This document shows positions 44,847-53,471 of a DNA stretch of 64,000 bases, piece by piece. The notes below the pieces were generated by a model, which was given only the letters and a program-made list of their open reading frames with translations, was not told the DNA's origin and searched no databases. Every line of letters begins with the position of its first letter. Within the stretch, counting starts at the first letter, position 1. The DNA comes from an archaeon (GTDB lineage: Archaea; Iainarchaeota; Iainarchaeia; CSSED10-239). The stretch spans positions 62,001 to 126,000 of the forward strand of contig JAKQTP010000123.1 of NCBI GenBank assembly GCA_029563035.1, read 5' to 3'. The position numbers and the translations under genes were made by a program.

Positions 44847-45485
44847 ATGAATATTCTTAATCTAACACAACAAAACTCTGAAAGAATCTTTATCGTTGGT
44901 GCTTTGGAAGGTGATTATAAAGCACTAATTAATATTCTGTATGAACAGAATTTTAATTATAAAGATATCTTAATACTAACAGGTAATTTTATAGATAACG
45001 AGAACTATAAGAATTTGCTAGATATTATTTATTTTTTGAAAGATAATAAAAACTGTTATTCAGTAAAGGGAAAGAAAGAAATAGATTTTCTTGAAGATTA
45101 TAATGAAGATAAATTACCTGATTTCTTAAAAGAACTTTGTACTTTAGAAGTAATATCTTATTTAGATAAATTACCCTTATGTATTCAAATTAATGATTAT
45201 ATAGTTGTAAGTAAGGGTTTAGAGCCTAATATTTCGTTATCACAGCAACAAGAAGAAGCATTATATTTTATACCACATTACGATAAAGAATCTAAATTTT
45301 ATCAATTTGATAATCCAGAAAAGAAATCATGGTTTGATTTTGAATTTCAAGAAGGAAAGATTTGTTTCAGCGATATAGAATTAGAAGAAATTATAGTAAC
45401 AGCAGGATATAATCTTAAGAATAGTGAAGCAATTTTATCTGCTGTAATCATATTAGATAATGATCAGCCAATAATTATTAATTAG
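44847..45485 (+). CDS. Degenerate PPP-type phosphatase (pseudoenzyme)
   Basis: 212 residues with the fold and spacing of PPP serine/threonine or diadenosine tetraphosphatases but with the metal ligands replaced. The usual GDxHG is 'GALEG' (18-22), GDxVDRG is 'GNFIDNEN' (46-53), GNHE is 'GKKE' (75-78), and the HxG-type motif near the middle is 'VSKGLEP'. The 28- and 29-residue spacings match active relatives. With D, H, R and N/H lost at four motifs, catalysis is unlikely, so a binding or decoy role is more plausible. The start lies in a 45-base A/T-rich gap after the previous gene. The family call rests on aligned motif positions. Confidence 0.7.
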   Translation: MNILNLTQQNSERIFIVGALEGDYKALINILYEQNFNYKDILILTGNFIDNENYKNLLDIIYFLKDNKNCYSVKGKKEIDFLEDYNEDKLPDFLKELCTLEVISYLDKLPLCIQINDYIVVSKGLEPNISLSQQQEEALYFIPHYDKESKFYQFDNPEKKSWFDFEFQEGKICFSDIELEEIIVTAGYNLKNSEAILSAVIILDNDQPIIIN

Positions 45486-45494
45486 GAGAATAGA

Positions 45495-45791
45495 ATGAAA
45501 ATAAATAAGGATATTGAAGATTTTTATAATAGATTAGCAGCGCAAGATGCATTACATTTATATCATGATGAACAACCCTTTGATATTGAATATGAAGGAT
45601 ATATTTCTGCAGAAGTAAATCTTTATTTCGTATTGGATAATCAAAGATTTATTGCAATATGTAATCCTTATGCTAATACAGTAAAATATATTATGACAGA
45701 TTCTGGAACTACTGTAGAGGATAAAGATATAATAGAAAAAATAAAAATTGCAGCTTCTCATTTGCTAGAAGCAGGTAGATATTTAAAATAA
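45495..45791 (+). CDS. Small alpha/beta protein, unknown
   Basis: 98 residues: 'MKINKDIEDFYNRLAAQDAL', then 'ISAEVNLYFVLDNQRFIAIC' and 'TVKYIMTDSGTTVEDKDIIE'. Alternating strands and helices suggest a small compact fold. It is preceded by a TTAGGAGAAT ribosome site and sits directly after the pseudo-phosphatase gene. No family recognised. Confidence 0.55.
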   Translation: MKINKDIEDFYNRLAAQDALHLYHDEQPFDIEYEGYISAEVNLYFVLDNQRFIAICNPYANTVKYIMTDSGTTVEDKDIIEKIKIAASHLLEAGRYLK

Positions 45792-45804
45792 CAGGAGAAT
45801 TACG

Positions 45805-46347
45805 ATGGGAATTGAACAAGAATATTACGTACCTCTTTACAGGATAGCTATATCAAATATACCTGAAGAATACCGTCTTGAAAAAATGACAGAATGGTTA
45901 GCTAAAAACGCTCTAAAAGTTTCTAATCAAATGGTTAGAAGAACGCTTAAAAAAGCAGGAAGAGAAGATCTTGCAGATTATTTTATACAACAAGAAGACA
46001 TCGGCATTGGTGATAGTGTTAAATCAAGAATGACAGGAAGATTTGGTACTGTAGTAAAAGAACATTGGGATGGAGAAACTGTTTGTGTGCAATGGGAAAC
46101 AGGTGGAATGCAACCTATTTCTAAGGGTGCATTATTTAAAATGCATACAAAGAAAAGAGATGATTATGAGAAAAAAGATTTTGCTATAGCTAAATCAGAA
46201 ATGGATGAATATGAATCCATGACAGATAAAAAGAAGGTTATTCAAGAACCTAAAGAAACAGAAGAACCTTTAAAAGAAGGAAAAAAAGCTTCTACTGAAG
46301 AATATGAATCTTGGATAAAAGAAAAATTAGCTAAAACACAAGAATAA
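45805..46347 (+). CDS. Protein with SH3/KOW-like domain, unknown
   Basis: 180 residues. The N-terminal 60 are helical (LYRIAISNIPEEYRLEKMTE). Residues about 70-110, 'IGIGDSVKSRMTGRFGTVVK', then 'EHWDGETVCVQWETGGMQPI', have the strand and glycine pattern of a small SH3/KOW-type barrel. The C-terminal 60 are acidic and Lys-rich (YESMTDKKKVIQEPKETEEP). A CAGGAG ribosome site lies upstream. Nucleic-acid or ribosome contact is a guess from the domain shape only. Confidence 0.55.
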   Translation: MGIEQEYYVPLYRIAISNIPEEYRLEKMTEWLAKNALKVSNQMVRRTLKKAGREDLADYFIQQEDIGIGDSVKSRMTGRFGTVVKEHWDGETVCVQWETGGMQPISKGALFKMHTKKRDDYEKKDFAIAKSEMDEYESMTDKKKVIQEPKETEEPLKEGKKASTEEYESWIKEKLAKTQE

Positions 46348-46362
46348 AATATTTAGAATTTC

Positions 46363-47325
46363 GTGAAAAAATATAGTTCTATATTAGATTATCAAAAATC
46401 TATTCTTTCGCCAGAAATTTGGAATTCTGATTTTTCTTTGAAAGAAGAAGTTAAAGAATTTCTTGGTGCATGTTTAAAAAATTTTTTTGATTATCTTAAT
46501 ATTAAAGGTTCAAATAAGTGGATATTGGAAGCTATGATTGCTTCTTCTCTTGCCACCTATTTTTACACTGATTATTCTGATTTAGATGTTAAGCTTTTTA
46601 TTGATATAGATTTATTTTTAGAATATAACCCAGATTTTTCTACTTTAAGTGACGAACAACTTCTTAAATGGTTAAAAGAAAAAGGAAGAGAATCTTACTG
46701 GTTAACCCAAAAAGTACCAAATACTGATCATAGAATAGATATTTATTTTTTGTCTGGCAAGCATTTAGAAAGATTAAATACTATTAAATACGATTCTATT
46801 TATTTTCTTTCTACAGACGATTGGTTGAAATTACCTGAAAAGCCGGATTATTCTAATCCAAGTTTTATTTTAGAAATAGCGAAAAGAAAAGCACAACCAT
46901 ATTTAGATATAATAATAGATGATATAGAACAAACAAAACAAGATTGTATAGATTTTTTAGTTCTACAAGACTTTCTAAAATCTTTAGAAGCAGACGATTT
47001 ATATAATCTTCAACAAGAATTTCTAACTCAACTAGACTATGTTCATAGAGATTTAGAACAATTAATTATAGATAAAAATGCTATTAAACAATTAAGGGAA
47101 ATAGCTTTTGATAAAAATTATCTAGATACAGAATTAGAAAAGTTAATGGGTTCTTTAAATTATTCAGATGGTAATCTTATTTTTAAGCTTTTACAAAGAT
47201 ACGGATACTTAAGTATACTTGTAGAAGTTAGTAAATACTTCAAAGAAAAAGATACAGTTCCAAACGAAGTAGAAAAACTATTGATGCTACTTAATCAAGT
47301 AAATGAAACAGAAATACAGTTATAG
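46363..47325 (+). CDS. Nucleotidyltransferase-fold protein
   Basis: 320 residues from a GTG start. An in-frame TAG lies 9 bases upstream, so this is the earliest start, and no ribosome site is apparent. 'SSLATYFYTDYSDLDVKL' (61-78) has the Ser and SDxD pattern of Pol-beta-like nucleotidyltransferases (D73, D75), and 'TDHRIDIYFLSG' supplies the third Asp (about D126). The rest is helical (KAQPYLDIIIDDIEQTKQDC). The activity and substrate (tRNA, protein or antibiotic-like) cannot be read from sequence. It overlaps a Cas4-like nuclease gene by 23 bases, so they are translationally linked. Confidence 0.68.
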   Translation: MKKYSSILDYQKSILSPEIWNSDFSLKEEVKEFLGACLKNFFDYLNIKGSNKWILEAMIASSLATYFYTDYSDLDVKLFIDIDLFLEYNPDFSTLSDEQLLKWLKEKGRESYWLTQKVPNTDHRIDIYFLSGKHLERLNTIKYDSIYFLSTDDWLKLPEKPDYSNPSFILEIAKRKAQPYLDIIIDDIEQTKQDCIDFLVLQDFLKSLEADDLYNLQQEFLTQLDYVHRDLEQLIIDKNAIKQLREIAFDKNYLDTELEKLMGSLNYSDGNLIFKLLQRYGYLSILVEVSKYFKEKDTVPNEVEKLLMLLNQVNETEIQL

Positions 47326-48061
47326 TAAGATATCTACTTATTTAGAATGTCCTTTTAGATATAAAAAGCAATATATAGAAAAGATAAAAGAAAAACCTAA
47401 ATGGCAGATATTCTTTGGTATAACAGCAGCAGATATTTTAGAGAAAGTATATAAAGAAGAAAGTTTTCATAATTCTCTTTTAGAAGATAGTAAATTAAAA
47501 GAACTAATAAATTATTACTGGATACCTAATCAATACAAGAAAGAATATTCAGAAATAAATCAAGAAAGTTATTTATTTTTAAACTATAAATCAAAGAAAG
47601 AAGAAGAAACACAAAAAGAAAATCTTTTTAAATATCTAAAATTTTACTTTCAGAATAATAAAATAGAAAGAAAATTTGGTATTGAAGTTCCTTTTGAAGT
47701 AGAATTTGATGATTTTTTATTGACAGGAAAAATAGATAAATTAGAACTTATTAATAATAAAATATATATTATTGATAACAAAGTAACAAGTAATTTTTTA
47801 AACGATCTTTTTGAAAGTATACAGTTAGGAATCTATATATTTGCAATAGAAAATTTAATCAAAAGATTTTCTGTAGAAAAAATAGGATATTATTATATCA
47901 AACAAAGTAAAGAACAATTAATAGATAGAACAGATTTTAATGATTATAGTGTTCATCAAAAACTACGACAAGCTGTTAGTGGAATACGAGATAACATTTT
48001 TCCTGCTTGTTCTAATCAATTTTGTAATTGGTGTCAATTTAAGAAAGAGTGCGGGTTATGA
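47303..48061 (+). CDS. Cas4/RecB-like PD-(D/E)XK nuclease
   Basis: 252 residues. The N-terminus 'YSYSKISTYLECPFRYKKQY' is the RecB/Cas4 start with the first iron-sulfur Cys (C16). The core has 'FLLTGKIDKLELINN' (catalytic Asp) and 'IYIIDNKVTSNFL' (D-x-K), followed by the QxxxY-like 'LFESIQLGIYIFAI'. The C-terminus 'CSNQFCNWCQFKKECGL' carries the remaining cysteines. This is the family of Cas4, AddB C-terminal and phage exonucleases that trim DNA ends. It overlaps the nucleotidyltransferase gene by 23 bases and the next gene by an ATGA overlap. Confidence 0.85.
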   Translation: MKQKYSYSKISTYLECPFRYKKQYIEKIKEKPKWQIFFGITAADILEKVYKEESFHNSLLEDSKLKELINYYWIPNQYKKEYSEINQESYLFLNYKSKKEEETQKENLFKYLKFYFQNNKIERKFGIEVPFEVEFDDFLLTGKIDKLELINNKIYIIDNKVTSNFLNDLFESIQLGIYIFAIENLIKRFSVEKIGYYYIKQSKEQLIDRTDFNDYSVHQKLRQAVSGIRDNIFPACSNQFCNWCQFKKECGL

Positions 48062-49110
48062 GAAGTAAAATATTACAAGATTTTTATACAGAACTAAAAT
48101 TTTCAGATATTATTTCCGATCTTCTTAAGAAGTATTCAAAATGGTTTACACAAGAAGAATTAACTCTTATTCAACAAGAAGTTCCAAGAAGTTATATTCC
48201 TTGGATATTTAAACAATATGAGGCTATGATTAAGAGTATTGATAGAATAAAAAATACTAATCCAAATCTTGCAAGAAATTCATATATACAAGCTAAATTT
48301 ACTTTTCTTGAGGATATACCTAATTATCTTCAATATCTTAAAGAATTTGAAAATCATAAACAAGATTTAAGAACTAAAGGATATTCAGCCGATATTAATG
48401 ATTATTCAATTGAAAGCTTGAAAAATTTAATTAATTCTGAATATCAATCTAACGTAAAATACACAAAATATGTAGATATAAATGAACTAAAACAAAATAT
48501 ACCAATAGCGTATGAAGATGAAAATTGGATCATTTTTACCCCACAAACAGAAGAACAAGCTTGTGAAGTAGGTAAGGGTACAGATTGGTGTACTACTAGA
48601 GATAGTTTTAATACATATTTTTCTAATGGTCCTATTTACAATCTTATTAATAAGAATGATAATAGAAGATGGCAATACGATAAATTTTCTGGTATGTTTT
48701 TTACAGAAGATGATAATGATATAGATATTGAGAACTTTTTAATTAAATATGAGAATCAGCTTACGCAAGACTTATTCTTGTTTTTAACACAAACGTCTGG
48801 AAATTTATCTTTTCTATATTCAGATACAGATTCCCCAGAATTTATAGCATCTCAAGATTTTGATCCTGATGCAAATCATCCGAGTGAATTACCTTATTAT
48901 CTTTATAATAGTTATCCGCTTTTTCAAGAGAAAGGAGATACAGCTTATAAGAACTTTGTACTTACTGCATTATCTGTTGCAGATCTTTCTGTAGAGACAA
49001 TTCAAGAATATTATTTACTTTTAAAAAATACACCAGAACAAGAAAGAAAAAAATATCAAACACTAGAACCTCTAGAATTTATTTTATCTTTACTAGACGC
49101 ATTACCATAA
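48058..49110 (+). CDS. Conserved phage-type protein with GTDWCTT motif, unknown
   Basis: 350 residues from ATG 48058, chosen because it forms an ATGA overlap with the Cas4-like stop. A further GTG 9 bases upstream is possible. The N-terminus is helical (SDIISDLLKKYSKWFTQEEL). Residues about 155-230 hold 'IAYEDENWIIFTPQTEEQAC', 'EVGKGTDWCTTRDSFNTYFS' and 'GPIYNLINKNDNRRWQYDKF', a block I associate with a widespread but uncharacterised phage family. The C-terminus is helical and acidic. The role is unknown. Confidence 0.6.
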   Translation: MRSKILQDFYTELKFSDIISDLLKKYSKWFTQEELTLIQQEVPRSYIPWIFKQYEAMIKSIDRIKNTNPNLARNSYIQAKFTFLEDIPNYLQYLKEFENHKQDLRTKGYSADINDYSIESLKNLINSEYQSNVKYTKYVDINELKQNIPIAYEDENWIIFTPQTEEQACEVGKGTDWCTTRDSFNTYFSNGPIYNLINKNDNRRWQYDKFSGMFFTEDDNDIDIENFLIKYENQLTQDLFLFLTQTSGNLSFLYSDTDSPEFIASQDFDPDANHPSELPYYLYNSYPLFQEKGDTAYKNFVLTALSVADLSVETIQEYYLLLKNTPEQERKKYQTLEPLEFILSLLDALP

Positions 49111-49127
49111 CTTAACTAGAAATAGAT

Positions 49128-50165
49128 ATGAATAATTTATCTCTAAAAAAGAAAACAGCTATTCTTCCAGAGATTCTTGAAAACATAAATGAAAATATGT
49201 TTGAATCTCAAGATCCTGAAGAAAAAAAAGAAATATCTGCACCTGCAGAAGAATCTAAACTTCTTCCAATAGATCAACCCTATCATAAACCAGAAGAAAC
49301 AGGTTTACCACCTATACCTACAGATATTCATCTCTGGACATTACCTATTCCAGATGATTACAATATGAAAAATGATCATTCTTATAATGTCTTTAAATAT
49401 CTCGATTCATTAGGATACAGAGATGTTATTTGGCATCTAGCTGAATCCCATCCGAAAGTAGATGTTTGCGATGAATTAGAAGGTTTATCTTTTACTACTG
49501 ATTGGTTACTATTTGCTTCTCAGCATAATCCTCCTTCACCTATTTTTAGTAGAAGTCACCCAGATTGTAGATGCTATGTAGAATGTCATCCTCCTTTTAC
49601 TTATCAAGAAATACCAGATAATGCTCCTGGTTTACCTATCTATGCAAATCAAGATACTCTAGATGAATATAAACGACAAATATTTTCTAATTTGTTTGTT
49701 ATTTATGTAGATTCTCAAACTCTTGCTCCACCGCAGGATACCCTACAGTTACCTATTTACAGTTATTTATATTCTAATAGAACAAAATTTGCTAAAGAAT
49801 CCAGAAAATGGGTAGAAGATATTAAACCTATTAAAACACTAAAAACATTTAGATTATTACAACCTTTAGGTATTTATAGACCTATGATAGATAGTTATGA
49901 AGGAATACAGATAAGTATTTCTGATAACATAAGTCAAATATTCTTTCCTTTATTAAACAGAACAGCACAAGTTCCTACTGAGCTAGTAGAAGAACTTTCT
50001 TTAAAGCAATCTACTGAAGAACCCAAAGTAGATCAATATGTGTATGTAGATGAAGAGAAAACTATAGGTGTTATAACAAGAATATTAAATGATAAGATTT
50101 ATTGCTACATTCCAGAATTTGATGATACTTTTGAAGTATCTTCTGTCACTCCTTTAAGTTTTTAA
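49128..50165 (+). CDS. Protein with MuF-like HPDCRC motif, unknown
   Basis: 345 residues. The polar N-terminus (MNNLSLKKKTAILPEILENI) is followed by 'LWTLPIPDDYNMKNDHSYNV', 'LDSLGYRDVIWHLAESHPKV' and 'VDVCDELEGLSFTTDWLLFA'. The segment 'SRSHPDCRCYVECHPPF' resembles the HPxCRC signature of Mu F-like head morphogenesis proteins. The C-terminus is a beta-rich module (DQYVYVDEEKTIGVITRILN). The protein lies just before two other genes of the replication arm, one of them a capsid paralogue. The MuF relation is weak because it rests on one short motif. Confidence 0.5.
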   Translation: MNNLSLKKKTAILPEILENINENMFESQDPEEKKEISAPAEESKLLPIDQPYHKPEETGLPPIPTDIHLWTLPIPDDYNMKNDHSYNVFKYLDSLGYRDVIWHLAESHPKVDVCDELEGLSFTTDWLLFASQHNPPSPIFSRSHPDCRCYVECHPPFTYQEIPDNAPGLPIYANQDTLDEYKRQIFSNLFVIYVDSQTLAPPQDTLQLPIYSYLYSNRTKFAKESRKWVEDIKPIKTLKTFRLLQPLGIYRPMIDSYEGIQISISDNISQIFFPLLNRTAQVPTELVEELSLKQSTEEPKVDQYVYVDEEKTIGVITRILNDKIYCYIPEFDDTFEVSSVTPLSF

Positions 50166-50186
50166 AAAAATTTAAGAATCTTTTTA

Positions 50187-50215
50187 TTAGTTTATATTAT
50201 AAGAACTAATAGAGG
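50187..50215 (+). promoter_or_regulatory. Shared A/T-rich motif upstream of the 50223 gene
   Basis: 'tagtttatattataa' followed by 'actaatagagg' lies in a 57-base gap. Nearly the same sequence occurs upstream of the QueD gene at 58387-58415. It could be a phage promoter, with 'tatattataa' holding the -10, or a transcript structure: 'attagtt' (50186-50192) can pair with 'aactaat' (50204-50210). Function not proven. Confidence 0.4.
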
Positions 50216-50222
50216 TATAATC

Positions 50223-50777
50223 ATGCCTAGAATTCCTATTAGTCAAGAAAAAGATCCTTTCTCTAGTTTTATAGAAGAATTTAAGCAACCAGAAGATGGG
50301 CTGGATTATGAAGATCTGCAATCCTATGCAGTTAGCTTTGATTCAAAAGATATTCAATTAATAGATCCACATAATCTAGAACAGATTATACTCGAATTAA
50401 ATAACATACCTAGAACTTTATTTAGATACAAAATGATTGCTGATACACAAACAAAACTTGTACAGCAATTAGAAGACGAATATAACAAGTGGTATGCAGA
50501 AAAATGGATAGAAATAGATAATGAAAAAGAACCTAAATATGATAGATCCGGTAATCAAGTAGGAGAGACAAAAGTAGTAAGAACAGAAGGTGCAAAAGAA
50601 AAGATTATTATTACTACATATAGCGAAGAATATTCTCTTTTTCAGCATAGATTAAGAGAAGAAAAATATAGATTAGCAATTATACGATCAGCAGCTGCAT
50701 CCATAGATAACTATTCTTATAAGCTGCATGCAATACTTGGATACCAAGAAATGCTCATACAGAGAAAGGTGCAATAA
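50223..50777 (+). CDS. Helical protein upstream of capsid paralogue, unknown
   Basis: 184 residues, charged and helical: 'LEQIILELNNIPRTLFRYKM', 'TQTKLVQQLEDEYNKWYAEK', then 'EYSLFQHRLREEKYRLAIIR', 'ASIDNYSYKLHAILGYQEML'. No motif is recognised. It ends just before the capsid paralogue, whose AAAGGTG ribosome site lies in its last codons, so it is probably in the same transcript and possibly works with that protein. Confidence 0.6.
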   Translation: MPRIPISQEKDPFSSFIEEFKQPEDGLDYEDLQSYAVSFDSKDIQLIDPHNLEQIILELNNIPRTLFRYKMIADTQTKLVQQLEDEYNKWYAEKWIEIDNEKEPKYDRSGNQVGETKVVRTEGAKEKIIITTYSEEYSLFQHRLREEKYRLAIIRSAAASIDNYSYKLHAILGYQEMLIQRKVQ

Positions 50778-50778
50778 C

Positions 50779-51594
50779 ATGAATGGAAAAAATCTAAGAG
50801 AAAAATTTACAGAAAATAGCTTAGCAAGTAAAGTTTTAAGAGAAGTAGATCCATCTGGAAGTATATATTTCGAAAAAGATAAGAATATACCTTCAATCAA
50901 AGCAATTCAACTAGAAGATAAAGTAATTAAAATTTGTGTAGAGGATAAAGAAAAAACTGTTTCATTTTTGGAAGATATTATTTTAAGTACTTCGGGAACA
51001 ACTGAAGAGGAAGCTTTAAAAAAAGTAATTGCACAAGAAGATAGAATATTCAAACACATGCTGCTAAAAGCAAGTGAACAAAATAATGAAGTTATTTCTG
51101 ATGATTTTACATATAAAGGAATTACCAAATCTAATTTAGAAACTGTGCAATACGAAGTAGAAAGACATCGACTTGTTGTAGATAAATTTTTAATGAGCAC
51201 TTTGGCTAGTAATGACATACTAGAAAATAAAGAAAACTTTCCAGCACAGGATTTTGATAAAATAACAGAACAGATATTACTAGATTATTCGTTGATAGGA
51301 AGTATTTGGGGTGTTAATATATTTGATATGGGTTTTGATCTTTTACCTTTAAGAGCTATATTCGCAGTGACAGACGGTAGATATTTAGGTGGTAAAAGAA
51401 TTAATTCTATTACATCTACTACGTTAGATAATTCTAATGTTAAGGTAACTGTAAACGAAAGTTTATCCATAATTAACCCCAGAGCTGTAGCATGTTTGTT
51501 AGATGATTCCTATACAAGTAATCGCTTGCATTTAAAAAAGATTAAAGAAATAGATAAGAAATATAAAGAATTATATCTTAATAAGAAAGCATAA
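50779..51594 (+). CDS. Truncated paralogue of the major capsid protein
   Basis: 271 residues from ATG 50779 with AAAGGTG upstream; an in-frame ATG at 50728 has no ribosome site and overlaps the previous gene. Four blocks match the capsid protein at 18284-19474: 'LETVQYEVERHRLVVDKFLM' (119-138; capsid about 250-269), 'DYSLIGSIWGVNIF' (169-182), 'RAIFAVTDGRYLGG' (192-205) and 'IINPRAVACLLD' (231-242). It lacks the capsid's long N-terminal delta/E-loop region, replaced by an unrelated 110 residues, and has a Lys-rich tail. It lies in the replication arm and is transcribed away from the head genes. Role unknown: a minor capsid variant, an assembly modulator or a repurposed fold. Confidence 0.85.
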   Translation: MNGKNLREKFTENSLASKVLREVDPSGSIYFEKDKNIPSIKAIQLEDKVIKICVEDKEKTVSFLEDIILSTSGTTEEEALKKVIAQEDRIFKHMLLKASEQNNEVISDDFTYKGITKSNLETVQYEVERHRLVVDKFLMSTLASNDILENKENFPAQDFDKITEQILLDYSLIGSIWGVNIFDMGFDLLPLRAIFAVTDGRYLGGKRINSITSTTLDNSNVKVTVNESLSIINPRAVACLLDDSYTSNRLHLKKIKEIDKKYKELYLNKKA

Positions 51595-51644
51595 CTAGCC
51601 ATATAATAAGGCCAGATAGCTAATATAAATTAAGGAGTTTTAAA

Positions 51645-52748
51645 ATGACAGATGTAAATGATAAAATGAGTCGGTATGCCTCACAAATTGATGAATTTGA
51701 TGGATCTAAAAAAACTGATTATAACATCAGGGAAATTAAAATTCAAAAAGAAGTACCTAATCCTATCAGATTAGTAGATACACCTAATGGTGTTGAACGT
51801 TATTATGTATCTTGGATTATCTGCGATGATGATAAGAAAAGACCTTTTATTCTTGAAAACGATTTTGAAGGTAAAAGTATTCTTCTTAAACTTTTAGGTG
51901 ATAAAGAGAATTTTTATAAAGGCGGTATTCTAGAATCAGTAAAAGATCCTGTTACTAACAAAGGAAAATATGTATGGGAGGATAAAGATCCAGAGCTTCT
52001 ACTCAGAGTTGCTTACAATAATGATCCTACCGGTGATGCAGGATCTTGGAAGCCCAGAGAAGAATATATTTTTAATGCTATTCAAAGAAATCCCGATAAA
52101 GATGAGAGTGGTACTCTTTATTTTTGGTGTAAAGAAAATAAGCAAACTAAGCTTCTAAAAATGGGAGTTATGGCATATAAAAATCTACAAGATGTTCGTC
52201 TTAATGATGGTGAATTATCAGAATATGATATCAACTATCTTAAGAAAGGAACAGGTTATGGAACAAAACATAATATTCTAAAAGCCGGTGCAAATGTTCC
52301 TAATGTAGTTATCGGCCCATTAACAGAAGATGAAAAATCTTATACAAGAAATGATCTACAGAAAGAAGCAAAACTAACATCATCTTCTGATATCTTGAAG
52401 TATCTAAGAAATACAATATCCAGAATAGATACAATCAAAGGTACCAACTGGATTATGCAACTAGAATCTCTAGCAAGACAACAAGAAGGACAAGTTGAAG
52501 TGCAACAACCTGCACCTCAAGTAGCAGTTCCACCTCAAGCAGCCACACCTTCTAGAGTAGCTTCTAGAGTAGCAGCCCCAGTAGCTAAGGAGATTTGTGG
52601 TTATTGTAAAAAAGAAATTCCAATGAATTCTGTAACTTGCCCTGCTTGTAATAATGTTCTTCAAGAACCTTGTGCTAAATGCGGCACACTGTTTTCAGTT
52701 TTTGAAACAATATGTCCGAGCTGTAAAACAGAGTATAAAGTAGGTTAA
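51645..52748 (+). CDS. Probable ssDNA-binding protein with zinc ribbons
   Basis: 367 residues. The N-terminal 230 residues contain 'RYYVSWIICDDDKKRPFILE', 'PREEYIFNAIQRNPDKDESG' and 'DGELSEYDINYLKKGTGYGT', in the style of phage gp32-type single-stranded DNA-binding proteins (an OB core with an interrupting loop). A helical linker and Ala/Pro/Val-rich region follow, then two C-terminal zinc ribbons: 'CGYCKKEIPMNSVTCPACNN' and 'CAKCGTLFSVFETICPSCKT'. A good TTAAGGAG site precedes it. It lies next to a RuvC-like resolvase and the DNA polymerase, consistent with replication. The OB assignment is from pattern. Confidence 0.6.
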   Translation: MTDVNDKMSRYASQIDEFDGSKKTDYNIREIKIQKEVPNPIRLVDTPNGVERYYVSWIICDDDKKRPFILENDFEGKSILLKLLGDKENFYKGGILESVKDPVTNKGKYVWEDKDPELLLRVAYNNDPTGDAGSWKPREEYIFNAIQRNPDKDESGTLYFWCKENKQTKLLKMGVMAYKNLQDVRLNDGELSEYDINYLKKGTGYGTKHNILKAGANVPNVVIGPLTEDEKSYTRNDLQKEAKLTSSSDILKYLRNTISRIDTIKGTNWIMQLESLARQQEGQVEVQQPAPQVAVPPQAATPSRVASRVAAPVAKEICGYCKKEIPMNSVTCPACNNVLQEPCAKCGTLFSVFETICPSCKTEYKVG

Positions 52749-52752
52749 ATAC

Positions 52753-53307
52753 ATGTGCTATTATCTGGGGGCGGATCTTTCTTTGAATTCCAGTGGTCTA
52801 GTAATTCTAGATAAATCTGCAAACATAGTAAAACAATATCTTTTGACGCCTCCTGATGGTTCTAGAGGCGTTGAAAGATTATTTTTTTTAGAACAATCTT
52901 TAATAGAATTTTTAGATCAGAATCATATATTATATTGTTGTATTGAGAGTCCCGCATTAGGCACAGAACAAGGTAGATTATTTGATTTAGGTGAATGGGC
53001 TGGAATTTTTAAATTACATCTCTTTAAAAGAAACATAGAATATCTTTTAATAGCACCTAATCAGTTAAAAAAATATGCTTCTGGTCAAGGACAAAGTAGA
53101 AAAGATACAATAATGTTAGATATCTATAAAAATTACAATATAGAAATTAGACAGAACGATTTAGCAGACGCATATATTCTTGCAAGAATTTGCAGAGATT
53201 ATCAGATATATAACACACCCAATTCGTCTTTAGAGCTTAAGAAATATCAAGAAGAAGTTTTATTATCTATAAGAAAAAAATATCAAGATATAAATCTTTT
53301 AATATGA
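52753..53307 (+). CDS. RuvC-like Holliday junction resolvase
   Basis: 184 residues. 'YYLGADLSLNSSGLVIL' has the RuvC D8 position, 'CCIESPALGTEQGR' has the second acidic residue, and 'QNDLADAYILARICRDY' has the C-terminal DxxD-like pair. These are RuvC/RNase H-fold motifs. Phage copies resolve branched replication and recombination intermediates before packaging. The stop codon overlaps the next small gene by ATGA. It sits between the probable ssDNA-binding protein and the polymerase. Confidence 0.82.
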   Translation: MCYYLGADLSLNSSGLVILDKSANIVKQYLLTPPDGSRGVERLFFLEQSLIEFLDQNHILYCCIESPALGTEQGRLFDLGEWAGIFKLHLFKRNIEYLLIAPNQLKKYASGQGQSRKDTIMLDIYKNYNIEIRQNDLADAYILARICRDYQIYNTPNSSLELKKYQEEVLLSIRKKYQDINLLI

Positions 53308-53471
53308 AAAGATTCGATTTAACCTTAATTGTGGAAGGAGTAATTATAAGTTACTCCTTTTTTGATAGGGATAAGATGCTTTCTTATCTACAAACTGCCT
53401 TGGATACTGGAAAAGTAGAGACCCATTATATTTCTGAAGCAGAAGTTAGCCCAATAGGACCTAAGAGATAA
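53304..53471 (+). CDS. Small 55-residue protein in replication operon
   Basis: ATG at 53304-53306 overlapping the RuvC-like stop (ATGA), TAA at 53469-53471 abutting the polymerase ATG. 55 residues: 'MKRFDLTLIVEGVIISYSFF' ... 'YISEAEVSPIGPKR'. It fills the gap between two genes exactly. One or two beta strands are visible; no motif is recognised. Coupled translation of the polymerase through this short gene is likely. Confidence 0.7.
   Translation: MKRFDLTLIVEGVIISYSFFDRDKMLSYLQTALDTGKVETHYISEAEVSPIGPKR

Noticed and set aside
48049..48060. GTG start for the gene after the Cas4-like nuclease
   Set aside because: The ATG at 48058 makes the ATGA overlap typical of this operon, so it is preferred.
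50728..50778. Longer start for the capsid paralogue
   Set aside because: It overlaps the previous gene with no ribosome site; ATG 50779 has AAAGGTG upstream.
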